64,000 nt of DNA, taken from NCBI RefSeq assembly GCF_028583425.1, contig NC_072802.1, positions 13,091,926 to 13,155,925 on the forward strand, in the 5' to 3' direction. Each line of letters opens with the position of its first letter. The first letter of the stretch is position 1. Below, in pieces: positions 30,481 through 41,884 of this stretch. The DNA comes from Eublepharis macularius (taxonomy: Eukaryota > Chordata > Lepidosauria > Squamata > Eublepharidae). Under the pieces are notes generated by a model. It saw only the letters and a list, made by a program, of their open reading frames with translations. It was not told the origin of the DNA and searched no databases. The translations under genes and the position numbers were made by a program.

Positions 30481-31210
30481 CTGGGCACAGCTCAGGCTTT
30501 GCCTGACCTCTGTTATCATCCCCAGACAGGCCAGAGGAAAAACGGGCAGCAGCCAGACATCCTTCCTTAACACCTTCATCCAATGCCAGCTGAGAGCCCT
30601 TCTCTACTTGTTATCAGTGGGGGCAAGAGAGGGAGGGCAGGAAGCAGCCAGGAAGCCTTATAATGCCTGGATGTGTTTCCAGTGGAGAGCTTCCCTCTTC
30701 TTAACTTTCAAATGCCAGCCCAAAGGAAGTAGAGGCAGCAGATAAATACCCCTCCATCATTCCTGAATCCTGTCCCAATGGAGAACTCCCCGCCTCAGTT
30801 GCCACCACCAGTGCTAGCAGGAGAAGCAGCACCAGACATGCATTCTCCCTTCATTCCAGAAGCAAGATCTCACTGAGATCCTATTTCTTGAGCATTCTCT
30901 ACCTGTTAATAATAGATACTCATAATGGTCCTTAATTGCTGCAAGCAGCTTTGGTGGCCAATTTGGGGCTGAAAAGCAGGCCTAAGACTTACAACCAAAC
31001 CAACCAGCAAATAAATAAATCTCCCCATCTCCTCCTCACAAAAGAGCAAGATTTGCATAAATAAGAGCTCGGACTTCCATGCTTGGGTATGAGAGACAGG
31101 ATGCATCTGCCTTACCCCCCCTTCAGACAGACGGATGGACAGACAGACAGAAGAATTATATGGTCAAAGACCAACAGAATAAAACCTAGAGTTATAAAAA
31201 TTATGCAATC
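30481..31210. other. No recognised feature
   Basis: Non-coding; short (GACAGACA) repeats at 31125-31150 only. Confidence 0.5.
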
Positions 31211-31211
31211 C

Positions 31212-31248
<37 letters not shown>

Positions 31249-31278
31249 CGCGCGCACACGCGCGTGCATGCGTGTGCA
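31212..31278. repeat. (GT)n(GC)n microsatellite
   Basis: About 13 GT units run directly into about 8 GC units, then CACACGCGCGTGCATGCG. Alternating purine-pyrimidine sequence of this kind can adopt Z-DNA. Confidence 0.95.
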
Positions 31279-31455
31279 GTCAAGTTGCAACTGACTTCTG
31301 GCAACCCCAGCAATAAGCTTCCAAGGCAAGTGAGAAGCAGAGGCGGCTTGCCATTGCCTTCCTCTGCAAAGCCTTCCTTGGTGGTCTCCCATCCAAGTAC
31401 TGACCCTGCTTCGCTTCCAACATCTGATGAGACTGGGCTGTACCCTGCTGCCTTC
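31279..31455 (-). mobile_element. 5S-headed SINE
   Basis: On the minus strand: CAGTCTCATCAGATGTTGG, GCAGGGTCAGTACTTGGATG and GGAGACCACC (5S rRNA internal promoter region), then GGCAATGGCAAGCCGCC and a body ending near CAGTTGCAACTTGAC. The 5S part is diverged. Confidence 0.8.
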
Positions 31456-32134
31456 CCTCCCACCATCATTACATGAAAATTAAAAAAGAAGAAACAAACC
31501 TGAAGCACTATTCAATTCTGTACTAGTGCTGAGGTCCAGAGGCGAGGGCTGAGAACTGAAGAGCAGTCGTGAGATAGGACTGTATTTCTGGCATTCTAAT
31601 CTTGTGTACCAGGAAAACGTGCGATGAGTGATTCTCTCAGTGCACATGGTCACTGTTTTGTATGAAAAGAGCAACACATATATTTTGCAGCTTTGTACAT
31701 GTGAATGTGTACCCCAAAAATCCAGGGTTTGGGTAGCATGTTTTGTGCCTGGAAAATACATGTGTGTAAATCAAAATCAAAAGTGTTATGTAAAAATATG
31801 ACTAAAGCAAAGCAGGATGAGTTAATGAGACTTACTGAGTGTGAAGTGGTTAAAAAAACAAAATATTTGGGAATTAAGTTAACAATGAAAAACATACACT
31901 TATACAAGAATAATTATGAAAAACTGTGGGTACAATTGGAGAAAGATATGATAAAATGGAATAAATTGAACTTGTCTCTGATGGGTCGCATATCTGTATT
32001 GAATGTATTGCCAAGGGTAATGTTTTTATTACAAACAATCCCAATTGTTAAAGAGGTGAAACAATTTGACAAATGGCAAAGGAAACTGTTAAACTTTGTT
32101 TGGGTGGACAAAAAACCAAGGGTTAAGATGAAAG

Positions 32135-33246
32135 TGTCCGGGGTCTGAGTCCCAGCCCCCAGACTTGCCAGGAGGGAGCAGTGGGAGGCAACCGGGAGGC
32201 AGTGGCCCTACCACCCCAGCCAGCAACCAGGTCCAGAACCTGCCTACTCCAGGGGGAAGGGGCAAAAGGCCAAAGCCTCAGAGGGCTGGAGGGAGCAGGG
32301 AGAGACCACCCAGTCCCTCCCTCCAGGGGGAAGAGAGGGGGCTAAGCAGGACAGAGGAAAAGGGCCAAGGCAGGGGGAATAGGGGCTTAGCAGCAGCCCA
32401 AACAGAGCCCTTACCTGCCAAGGACGAGAAGCAGCCACTACAGCCCAGAACCACACCCCGGCTAGAGGACAGCAGCCTGGCTCAGGAGTTGCTAGGAGCC
32501 AAGCCCCTCCAGGTGGAGCTGCCACAGGCATTCTGGGGGAGGAGATGGGTAGCCCTGCCCAGCATCAATGAGCACACAGCCCAGAAGCTGGCCAGGGCAA
32601 TTTCTCGCGAGCAAGGCCAGGCAAGCTCAGCAGCGCAGAAGCTGGCTGGGGCAGCTCCTCGCGAGCAAGGCTAGGGAAGCTCAGCAGCACAGAAGCCGGC
32701 TGGGGCAGTTCCTCATGAGCAAGGCAAGGCAAGCTCAGCAGCTCAAAGGCCTACTGGGGCAGCTCCTTGTGAGGAAGGCCAAGGAGACCTCAGCTGGGGA
32801 TGGCTCACATTCAACCCCACCCTGCCAGCAAGGCAAGGAAGCCTAGAAGGGATTAGTGATAGGAGGGAAACACCTGAGGGGAGGCACAGCTGGGCCAAGT
32901 CAGGAGAGGGAACAAGCCTAGAAGGAGGGCGGGGTGGGGAAAGGAAACCCTATATAAGGTGGCTAGGAAGAGCTCTGAGGTGGTGGGTGTAAGGAGTGAT
33001 GGTGTGGAAGCGGAAGCAGAGCAGTGTGAGAGCAAAGGCAAGGAGGAGAGTGGATGGAGGAGGAGGAGATGGCAGAGGCCAAAGAGGGTGAGTGGCACAG
33101 GTTGAGCAGGCCAGCGAGTGGACTGAGAGGGAGTCCGGGTGATGTATACCGCCCCTCCTTCCACAGAGCAGGGTCCTGCAGAGTCCCTGGCCCCCCTTTG
33201 ATGTCAGGAGCAGACCGCCCAGCGGCAGCCACTGCAAGCCCTGACG
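32135..33246 (+). mobile_element. LTR-like insertion (candidate solo LTR)
   Basis: A 1112-bp block splits the L1 coding frame and is flanked by a 5-bp duplication GAAAG (32130-32134, 33247-33251). It starts TGTCC, has a GC-rich first part with a 54-bp tandem repeat and a TATA-box region (CCCTATATAAGG near 32949-32960). These are the parts expected of U3 followed by R-U5. It ends without the usual CA, so the family is uncertain (LTR kin, or another non-coding element). No coding part is present. It is younger than its host L1. Confidence 0.45.
32580..32800 (+). repeat. 54-bp tandem repeat, about four units
   Basis: Units begin CAGAAGCTGGCCAGGGCA and include CTCGCGAGCAAGGC and AAGCTCAGCAGC. 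The period is about 54 bp with growing divergence to the right. Confidence 0.85.
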
Positions 33247-34726
33247 GAAAGTACTGTATGATGCGAAAGAAAGAGGTGGTTTGCAGTTGCCAAATTTGAG
33301 ACTTTATCATGAAGTGGTTTGTTTGACATGGTTAAGAGACTGGGTGAATTTATCTAACTGTAAGTTGTTAACTTTGGAAGGCCATAACAATATTTTTGGT
33401 TGGCATGCTTATCTATGGTATGATAAATATAAAATGGATGGTATGTTTTTACATCATTATATAAGAAAAAATATTTTTTCTGTATGGTTGAAATATAAAA
33501 AATATTTTGAAGAAAGAAGACCTTTATGGATTGTTCCTGCAGAAGTTATAAAACCGCATTCAGAATACCAAGGGAAAGAATGGTTAACCTACAAAGACTT
33601 GTTGTTAATGTATGGAGACATAGTTAAAATGAAGAAAGAAGAGGATTTAACTTTTAAATATGGATGGCTACAATATTGACAAATATTGACTTATATGAAT
33701 CAGATAAAAAGGAATTTGGTTTTAGAAGAAAAAATTCAGAAATGGAGGAACTTTTATTAGGAGATGATACAAAAATGATTTCTAAGTTTTATAAACTATT
33801 ATTGAAATGGTATACAGAAGATGAAGCGGTTAAGGCTCAAATGGTGAAATGGGCACTGAATTTTAATAAAGAGATTATAATGGAACCATGGGAGTTTTTA
33901 TGGAAAAATGCTTTGAGAATATCTACATGTACCAAATGATGTATAGATGGTATCTAACCCCTAAAAAATTAGCAAACATGAGTAATGTTATGTCAAATAA
34001 GTGTTGGAAATGTCAGGAACATGAAGGTTCCTTTTACCATATGTGGTGGACTTGCGATAAGGCAAAACAATTTTGGTCTTCTATCTATGTTGAAATATTG
34101 AAAGTTCTGAACTGTAATTTGCAGAAAAATCCTGAAATGTTTTTGTTAGGACTCAATATGGAAACTATAAACATGAGGGACAGAACATTATTATGGTATA
34201 TGATTATAGCAGCAAGATTGTTGTATGCGCAATACTGGAAGCAAGACAAGATACCAGAAGTTGATGAATGGATACAAAAACTTTTGTATATGGTGGAAAT
34301 GGACAAACTAACTAGAAAGTTAAAAGAGCAAAGTTCAAATGATTTTTTGATGGATTGGAGAAAATTTAAAGAGTATTTGGAAAAGAATTGGGATGTAAAA
34401 GACCAGCTGTGGTCTATGGACAATTTTTGATGCGTATTATGGAATTTGTTGAACTTAATTTTGATTGTAACTTTACCTTTGAAGATTATGGAACATAATA
34501 GAATTAGAGGGGAAATTGTATGAATTATAAGGTACAAGTGCTGTGGGAGGTCTGAAGGGAGGGAGGGAGGGGAAGGGTGGGCTGGGACGAATTTGTAATC
34601 TGTAGGAGAAAGAAAGAGTGAAGTGTATATGTTTTCTATGTTTGTTCTCAACCTATCCAATAAAATATTTATTAAAAAAAAGAAAATACATGTGTTGCCT
34701 GTTTCATACAAAAGGATGGCTGTACA

Positions 34727-35160
34727 CAGGGCACATTTTGAGGGGGAACGTGCAGGAATGCAGTTCCGGCAGTTCCCCAAAGAGGTCACATGTCAGGTGG
34801 TCCTGCCCACTTGACTCTCGGCCATTTTGGGCCCGTTTCGTCCTGGATTGGGGCTGAAACGGCCTGGATTGGGCCTCTGACAAGTGGTAGAACACACTCC
34901 CACTCAGCAGCAGCCTGATCTTCACCATTTTGGGCCCCTTTTCGGCCATTTTCAGCCACTTTTTGCCAATTTGGGCCCAATTTCAGCCCTGAATGGCCAG
35001 GATTGGATCCAAAACAGCCAAGATAGGTAATGTCAGGGGTGTGGAATATGCAAATCAGTTAAACTAATGACACACTTCTGGTGATGGCAAGGGGCATAGC
35101 ATATGCTAATGAGTTATGCTAATGAGTTCCTCCAGCTCTTTTTCTATGAAATGACCCCTG
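34727..35160. mobile_element. hAT-type MITE, family C copy 2
   Basis: Opposite orientation to copy 1: starts CAGGGCACATTTTGAGGGGG and ends TTCTATGAAATGACCCCTG. Internal GGGCCC/CCATTTTGGG modules are shared, with an added ATGCTAATGAGTT part as at 12.65 kb. No clear 8-bp duplication remains. Confidence 0.8.
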
Positions 35161-35259
35161 CCCCCAAGTAAATTGCTACCTTTAAGATGCTTTCACCGAT
35201 GTCCACATTTGTGTTCTACAGCAGTGTAAAAAGGTGGAGATGGTGTGGGGAAAAGGCAC

Positions 35260-35520
35260 AGCAGGAGGAGGCAATTTGGTGTAGCAGTTAAGAGCAGTAG
35301 AACTTTAATCTGGAGAGCCGGGTTTGATTCCCCACTCCTCCACTTGAAGCCAGCTGGGTGACCTTGGGTCAGTCACAGCTCTTTCAGAGCTCTCTCAGCT
35401 GCACCCACCTCACAGGGTGATTGTCGTGAGGATAATAATAACAGTTCGTAAACTGCTCTGAGTGTGGCATTAAGTTGTCCTGAAGGCGGTATATAAATCA
35501 AATGTGGTGGTGGTGGTTCA
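35260..35520 (+). mobile_element. tRNA-headed SINE, well preserved
   Basis: TTTGGTGTAGCAGTTAAGAG (A-box region), GGGTTTGATTCCCCACTCC (B box), GAAGCCAGCTGGGTGACCTT, CACCCACCTCACAGGGTG, ACTGCTCTGAGTG and a tail GGCGGTATATAAATC, then a short TGG repeat. Confidence 0.88.
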
Positions 35521-36154
35521 AAAGTTCCTGCCCCGTGGGTCTTTCCCTAGAGATTGCCACTCTGTCAAAGGAAAAAAGGCCCTTGAGTCTTACACTGACT
35601 TTCAAGGCAACTTAAGTCTGACAATAAAGTGCAAATAAATCCCCCCTGCAGAAGCACCCCCCCCCCAAACCCCAACTCTTCTATGGGCACTGGTTGTTCC
35701 CAGCCCCTTTCATACCACCACTCTTCCCCAATGGATGGCTAGTGCGTGGGTCAGTTGCTCCCTCAGCACTGCAGTCTTCTCACTGTCCAAAAGCAGAGAG
35801 GGAAGAGGAGTCAGGTACTTCAGCATGGACAGTTGGATGAATGGACAAGTCTTTTGCGCTCCCTGTACTGTGCAAGCCACCACCCCTCTCCAGTGCAGCA
35901 GCCTACATGAACTGTTGCTGACCTGAAAATACGAAAGGGGAAGGACGCAACTGATGCACTTTCTGTTCTCTCCGCTTGTTTGGACTTGTTTATTCGCTGT
36001 GTGCAGCTTGCCACCCTTTCCCCAGTACTTCTAAGAAGCTTAGACTTTGAGCAGCAGCAAACAAAGAGGGGGCGAGGACAGAGGAATAACAGCATCACTG
36101 TGGTGGGATAATATAGTAGGGAGAGAGCCAGTTCTTGGGCACACCATCCGTTTT
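35521..36154. other. No recognised feature
   Basis: Non-coding; nothing seen. Confidence 0.5.
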
Positions 36155-36275
36155 GTGGGTATCTGTGTTGGTCTGCAGTAGAACAGCAGGATTTGAGTCC
36201 AGTGACACCCTAGAGACTGACAGATTTTCAGGGTGTCAGCTTTTGAGAGTCACAGCTCCCTTCTTTCTGAACAAA
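36155..36275 (-). repeat. Old D-type repeat, single arm
   Basis: GGTATCTGTGTTGGTCTGCA, CCAGTGACACCCTAGAGACT and CAGCTTTTGAGAGTC on the plus strand are the inverse of the D-type order. Confidence 0.65.
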
Positions 36276-36354
36276 GGCATCTGCTTTACACTAACTGGCC
36301 ACTGGTCTGTCTAGCTCAGCATTGCCTATGCTGGGGAAATTCTTTTATCCCTCA

Positions 36355-36546
36355 GAGCCAAGCTACAAGTGATGAATTACACTTGCCTGGAAAGTGAACA
36401 GACTCATGTCACGTGTATTCCTCTCTGTTCTCTTGTCATTCACTTGATCAAGTGGAGAGCAAGTGAATGGCAAGTGAACAGGGAGGAATACACGTGAGCC
36501 TGTTCACTTGCCAGGCAAGTGTAATTCATCACTTGTAGCTTGGCTC
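36355..36546. mobile_element. PIF/Harbinger-like MITE, family B copy 3
   Basis: The 192-bp hairpin starts GAGCCAAGCTACAAGTGATG and ends CACTTGTAGCTTGGCTC. A TCA duplication (36352-36354, 36547-36549) sits in CTCAG. Confidence 0.92.
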
Positions 36547-36585
36547 TCAGTGTATCAATATGAGGTTCCGCTCTTTGTAGTCTTA

Positions 36586-37125
36586 GAGCCTCGCTACAAG
36601 TGACATCTTACACGAGAATGGCACTTGATCATTTTCGCAAGTCTTTCTGGGAATTGAAGTCCCTCTCCCCCACCCCCTTTCTTTCTGTTCCTTCCCCTCT
36701 CTGTTAGAATGCCTGCCTGAAGAGACGGAGAAAGCCTACGATAGCAGCTTTTGCAAATCATCTTGCTGGAGGGTGGGAGATGCTCTGGAGAAAGCTGACA
36801 TGTCGGTGAAGTCCTAGTGTCCTTTCAGTGATCTTTGGGGGCGGGCAGCTGCAACTTTGCTAATCGTCTTGCTGGGGGGGAGATGCTCTGGAGAAAGCTG
36901 AGAAAGTCGCAGCTGCCCACCCCCAAAGATCATTGAGAGCAGGCTTGTGACTGGAGGAGCAATTTGCAAAAGCAGGCTTTCTCTATCTTTTCAGGCAGCC
37001 ATTCTAACAGAGAGGGGAAGGAACAGAAAGAAAAGGGGTGGGGGAGAGGGACTTCAATTCCCAGAAAGACTTGTGAAAATGATCAAGTGCCGTTCGCGTG
37101 TAAGATGTCACTTGTAGCGAGGCTC
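36586..37125. mobile_element. PIF/Harbinger-like MITE, long variant (B7)
   Basis: The 540-bp palindromic element starts GAGCCTCGCTACAAGTGACA and ends CACTTGTAGCGAGGCTC. A TTA duplication (36583-36585, 37126-37128) sits in CTTAG. Arms include TTCTGGGAATTGAAGTCCC and CCTCTCTGTTAGAATG. It lies only 33 bp from B3. Confidence 0.9.
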
Positions 37126-37128
37126 TTA

Positions 37129-38894
37129 GTAACAGACCAAGATTTCAAATCTAGAGATCTCAGACGTAAAGTTTATTCTCCAATATATTTGATGCACATG
37201 GCAGTCAGCAAAAGTGCATACCAGAATTTGGTAGCATCCACTTTTAAACTTTCAGAAAGAGAAGATAGAAGCAAACAATTTTGTTTACAGAACAATAAAT
37301 TATTACATGAATGCTTAAACAGTCAAGTTAATATATAAACAATCAAATAAGAGTTACATGATGTTCAAATATGATGGATCTACAGTTTAAGAGCATATCT
37401 GCTTTGGGTCAGATATTATAAACAAAATCCTAACACTACAGTGATATCTAGACATGTCTGAGAGAGGATATACCCAAGGCTGAGAGACCAGGGCAATAAG
37501 GGAAAATGCCTGAGCCCTTATTCACTCATGGATCAATATTTGCTAAGTTCAATTTAGCCTTTATCTTGTATTGACCAAGCACAGGAAGAACAGAGTAAAA
37601 TGAAATAAACATACAGTGTGTGTGTCTGTGAGTGCATGTTGATTTGATACACTTACTGCAGAGCATAGCAAAGATGGGAGACATAAAGCAGGGTACCCCC
37701 AAAGATGGGAGACATAAAGCAGGGTACCCCCAAATTCCCTAACAGCCTGCAGCGTCTCAGGTGAGAACAGTATTTCCCAGCACATGCTGCTACCTGAGAT
37801 TCCTTAAACAGACATGCCAGGGAATAAACCTGGGATCTTATGAATGGGAAATATGTGCTTTTCCAATGAACTACAGCCCTTTATTTCTTTTGAACTCACT
37901 GACTTACTAAGCCCCAGGCACTATTTTATTAGTTCCATGAATCCTACCAGATATTGTGGATTGAATGTCTGGCCAGACCTCAATTGTTCTCCCGTGAACA
38001 ATGGAGCATTATGGGATAGTGGGAGAAGTTGGCAGTCTAGTAAAGGGAATTGCTAGAGGAAACCTACATGCAGCATGTCCATGTGCAACTTTGATCTTAG
38101 CAAACTGCCTGCTGTACACATTACTATTACAAAGGAATGTGGGCAAGTTCCAACGCTGCCTGTTCTCTTATTATAGGGCTGCTTGGGTGGGTGGGCAGCT
38201 GTGCTTTTTGGTGCTACACCAAGGCCTCTGCAGGTCTCTGCCTTGATTTCAGTTGGCAGGCCACTAGCAGATGGAAACAGATCAAAGTCTGCACTGAATG
38301 AGTTATTCCATATTCCATATGCCCAAACTTGCCAGCTGTACTCATTGATTTAGGAGCTAAAATAAAATGCCTGTTTCACATAGCCAGAAGCAAACTGAAG
38401 AAAGGGAAGGCATCTGGGTGCCCAAACTTGCAAATAGATGGAGCAAGGCATGAAATGTAGACATCCTCTTGAGATCACTTCCCAGGACCTTCATCAAAAC
38501 CAATCTGGACATGAAATGTACGCAGAAATCTTGCAAACTCAGTTATAGCAACCGGGTGTTTTGTGCATAATGTCACACTTGTGACATACTCACATTGCAG
38601 TAGGAACCAGTAGCATGTCCTTTCCTGGCCAAATATGGCTAACGTCTTTGTGCTCCACATGCCCACCCCAGTCCGGTCAACCAAACATGGTCTGGGAGTT
38701 TTGTCCTCTGAACTTAATTTCCAGGGGCACATGGGCTCGATTTGGATCCTGATCATGGTAAACAGGAAGAGTTGGCTGAAGACTTTCCTCCATGTGGTTC
38801 TGCTGATTTGAAACAGCCCAAGGGAGCTATTTGTCCCATTGGGGAAACTTATGTGCAGCCCATCACTTCACCTATACCCCATTTCTATGAGTAA
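37129..38894. other. Unassigned stretch with a 31-bp tandem duplication
   Basis: No recognised element or coding exon. Apart from the duplication at 37670 it looks like unique or very old DNA. Confidence 0.5.
37670..37731. repeat. Perfect 31-bp tandem duplication
   Basis: AAAGATGGGAGACATAAAGC, then AGGGTACCCCC occurs twice without a mismatch. Confidence 0.95.
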
Positions 38895-38965
38895 GATCCC
38901 CCAACCTGGGGGCTAGACTAGATGACCCTGGAGGTCCCTTCCAACCCTATGATTCTATGAAATAG
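38895..38965 (+). mobile_element. CR1 3' tail
   Basis: GACTAGATGACCCTGGAGGT, CCCTTCCAACCCTATG and ATTCTATGA. Confidence 0.9.
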
Positions 38966-39479
38966 CAGCTCCCCAAGGCCATTTCAGATTGGGGAAATGA
39001 CATGGGGGAGGCTTTAAGCTCCTCTTCCCCTGCACCACAGTCACTCACCATCTGAATTGAGCAATTAAATTTTCCAGCACCTAGAAATTAAATTCCAGGC
39101 ACAAAATTCTCAGAGCACATTTTATTAGCAGGACTACAGCAGCCATGGACAGAACAGAAGGATTTTGTAATATATAGTTAGGCCCTATGTGTTGTTGAAG
39201 TTCTGTGATCTGTACTGGTCTGTTTTCCCTACTGGTCTTCAAAGCAGCCTGGGACAGCCATTTTTGATTTCTGAAACAGTATGGAGAGGGTGAACAAGTT
39301 AAATTCTGCTTTTCCTTAGCATCATGGCGCCAATCCATATTGCCCCATGAGCTGCTGGGTGGGGGGGAGTCACACATCAGGAAGGCTAATCATAGAAGTC
39401 CCATGTGTATTTTGACGATCAGGGAAAGCTAAGCTTGAGGACGGGGAAAGGAACAGAAAAGGACAGTAGGACCCAGAAG
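38966..39479. other. No recognised feature
   Basis: Non-coding; nothing seen. Confidence 0.5.
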
Positions 39480-39570
39480 ACACTGGAGGGATTCAGCACT
39501 GGGCAGGGGGTTGGACTAGATGGTCTGTATGGCCCCTTCCAACTCTATGATTCTATGATTCTATATGATT
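39480..39570 (+). mobile_element. CR1 3' tail
   Basis: CACTGGGCAGGGGGTTGGAC, GATGGTCTGTATGGCCCC and three TTCTATGA-type repeats. Confidence 0.92.
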
Positions 39571-40234
39571 TGCTCATACAGTGCAAACTTGGTATCTTCC
39601 CTCCCTCTACTGAACATCCTTCTTGGATTTTTAGAGGGTATAATTCATAAAGAGCACCAAGATGAAATCTGAATTCTTCTGGCAACTGCCAAGATTTCAG
39701 TTGATTGAAAATTATGACATCATTATCCACCTGCATTAAAGGACAGGACTGGTGGTGAATGTGGGGGGTGGGGGTGGGGACTGCTGAAACTGACTCCTCT
39801 TAAAGGGGCGGGGCAGGCAGGCAGACATTTCAGAAGGTCTGGTAACCTGTTGATAAATATATGAAATATAATCTCATTATATGAAATTATATATAATCAC
39901 TGGCTCTCTGGGTATATTACGTTTCTAAATGGGAGGAAGAAGAAATAAACAAGTGACAGATGCTAAAAATGAGAAAACATCTCCCCTCTCTCTTCTTGTT
40001 CATTTCATGTGCTTTTGTTATGATGCTCAGCACATGGTGAAATATGGAAGGGGGGCAGCAAAGCTTGGATTTACTTACAGGAAGCAAAAAGGACCCCACC
40101 CTTACCTGAGGATGCTATAATCCTAACTGAAGGCTCATCTTCTCCCCCCCCCCTTCTTTATTGGTGGGTCATTGCCTGGAAGAGGTTTGGGAATATGAGG
40201 AGAAAGAAGGTGTCTGGGAGTGTCACAACTTTGT
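39571..40234. other. No recognised feature
   Basis: Non-coding; an AT-rich ATATGAAATATAATC-type run at 39858-39895 only. Confidence 0.5.
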
Positions 40235-40245
40235 GCTTTGATTAG

Positions 40246-40446
40246 ATCCACAGGAATTAGCCGAGTTAGTCTGTAGTTGCAAAATAGTAAAGAGTCCAGT
40301 AGCACCTTTAAGTCTCATCTATTGTAGCATAAGCTTTCAAGAACCACAGCTCTCTGCATCTGACGAACAGAGCTGTGGTTCTCGAAAGCTTATGCTACAA
40401 TAAAGTTGGTTAGTCTTAAAGGTGCTACTGGACTCTTTACTATTTT
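40246..40446 (-). mobile_element. Hairpin element, family D copy 1
   Basis: The 201-bp element is flanked by an exact 11-bp duplication GCTTTGATTAG (40235-40245, 40447-40457). Two arms (AGTAAAGAGTCCAGTAGCAC against GTGCTACTGGACTCTTTACT, and GCATAAGCTTTCAAGAACCA against its inverse) form a long hairpin. A one-sided tail (the inverse of CAGACTAACTCGGCTAATTC) sets the orientation as minus. No poly(A). Confidence 0.88.
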
Positions 40447-40664
40447 GCTTTGATTAGGGATCACTGGAGTCATAATTGATGTCACCAAATGCCCCCCCCC
40501 TTTTCTTGTCCAGTGCTTTAGAGATCGGTCTCCATTGACAAAAAGCTATCAGAATTTTCTCTGGGAGACGTCTTTGCTCCTTGCTGACAATATAACTAGT
40601 CAACATATTGGGGTCACAGAATAAACTCTACCAGGTCAACCTGTCTAAAAATGGTGTGGGTTGC

Positions 40665-40888
40665 TCTCTGGTGGTGGAGGAGAGTGCCCTCAAGTCATAG
40701 CTAACTTATGGAGACTCCTGGTCGGGTTTTCATGGCAAAAGACTAACAGAGGGGGTTTGCCATTGCCTGCCTCTGCAACTCTAGTCTTCATTGGAGGTCT
40801 CCCATCCAATTAATAACCAAGGCTGACCCTGCTTAGCTTCTGAGATCTGATTAGATCAGGCTTTCCTGGGCTATCTGGGTCAGGGCAT
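40665..40888 (-). mobile_element. 5S-headed SINE, complete-looking
   Basis: On the minus strand: TGATCTAATCAGATCTCAGA, AGCTAAGCAGGGTCAGCC, TTGGTTATTAATTGGATGGG and AGACCTCCAATG reproduce the 5S rRNA A/IE/C-box region. Then GGCAATGGCAAACCCCCTCT and a body ending CATAGCTATGACTTGAGGGC-like. The 5S origin explains its internal pol III promoter. It fits the 5S-Sauria SINEs known from squamates. Confidence 0.92.
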
Positions 40889-41495
40889 GTTGCTGTTTAT
40901 TGAAGTGTATTCAGACACCTTGGGCATAAGAAATGTTATTCACTTCTCTGCTTGAATCCCACTGCAGACAGGACAGTGTGGTGTGGATAAGGGTTGGAAT
41001 GTGAAGAATTTGGAAATGTTTGTAAGTGACTACATAGGATTAAGAATGTTTCCAACTGATTTGTGTTGGAGGAAGAATTCAAAAGCCTGATACTCTTCCA
41101 CAACAGCTAGTCTGTTGAAAGATCCCTAAAGCACGTAAGATCTTATTTGCTAAATCCATAATAATTAAAAGAATTAAACACACTTTTAAAAACAACCGCA
41201 TATACGCAAGTTTCCATTAGAAGCTAGTGAATTCAACAGGATTGTGCCGGGAGGTATACAACACTACATTTGAGTGATAATCTCTAAATAGCTAAAAAAC
41301 CTGAGCGGAGCTGAAAGATGGGGAGATGCATTGAAAGATTTTGCTGGCACGCTCTGGCCGCCCTCAGTAAATCGCTGTTTCTGTGACATGTTGTGGACAT
41401 CTAGAATGAGGAAAGTCCTAGCACACGATTTGGCATTAACATTTTAATGTATTGTATCTTTTGCTAGCTCTTCATTCCCACTGGGGTAAAGGTTA
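40889..41495. other. No recognised feature
   Basis: Non-coding; nothing seen. Confidence 0.5.
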
Positions 41496-41503
41496 CTCCT
41501 GGT

Positions 41504-41725
41504 CAGGGCTTTTTTTCTGGGAAAAGAGGTGGTGGAACTCTGTGGGTTGCCCTCAGAGAAAATGGTCACATGGCTGGTGGCCCCGCCCCCTGATCTTTGT
41601 CTGCGCGGAGGGCAATCTCAACTCCCCTCTGTCTGGAGACCAGGGGGTGGGGCCACCAGCCATGTGACCATTTTCAAGAGGTTCCAGAACTCCATTCCCC
41701 CGCGTTCCCCCTGAAAAAAGCCCTG
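41504..41725. mobile_element. hAT-type foldback MITE, family A copy 4
   Basis: The 222-bp element has an exact 8-bp duplication CTCCTGGT (41496-41503, 41726-41733). The centre is shorter than in the other copies. Confidence 0.92.
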
Positions 41726-41884
41726 CTCCTGGTCATTAACTTCTTAGACTGAGAGTATAGGAAGGCTGAGTTGCATTTATAAATCAGTCTTCCTGCATGA
41801 CCATTCTTTGAGTCAGAGAGCTAGAGCAGGCACGTTTAAAACTGACTTTGTTTTCATGCCTCAGGCTCCAGAGAATCAATGTGC

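Larger units (their letters stand above)
31770..34430 (+). pseudogene. L1 ORF2 C-terminal half, interrupted
   Basis: Reads KVLCKNMTKAKQDELM, KYLGIKLTMKN, NYEKLWVQLEKDMIKWNKLN, FDKWQRKLLNFVWVDKKPRV, then after the insertion LQLPNLRLYHEVVCLTWLRD, GWHAYLWYDKYKMDGMF, PLWIVPAEVI, the Cys-containing WKCQEHEGSFYHMWWTCDKA, RLLYAQYWKQDKIPEVDEW and the end WDVKDQLWSMDNF. Stops near 33679 and a frame change near 33920 mark it as dead apart from the insertion. It matches the end of the copy at 51-52 kb closely. Confidence 0.92.
31766..34681 (+). mobile_element. L1 LINE, 5'-truncated, with 14-bp target duplication
   Basis: The copy is flanked by the exact 14-bp duplication GAAAATACATGTGT (31752-31765, 34682-34695). 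It starts inside ORF2 just after the RT catalytic region, contains an LTR-like insertion (32135-33246), and ends with AATAAA and an A-run. About 1.8 kb is L1. The sequence is close in type to the left-edge L1. Confidence 0.95.

Noticed and set aside
32165-32846. Gln/Gly-rich frame of about 170 codons
   Set aside because: It lies in the LTR-like insertion and its length comes from the 54-bp repeat; no start context or domain supports a protein.
40780-40870. 5S rRNA gene
   Set aside because: Only the internal part of 5S is present and it is fused to a SINE body; it is a SINE head.
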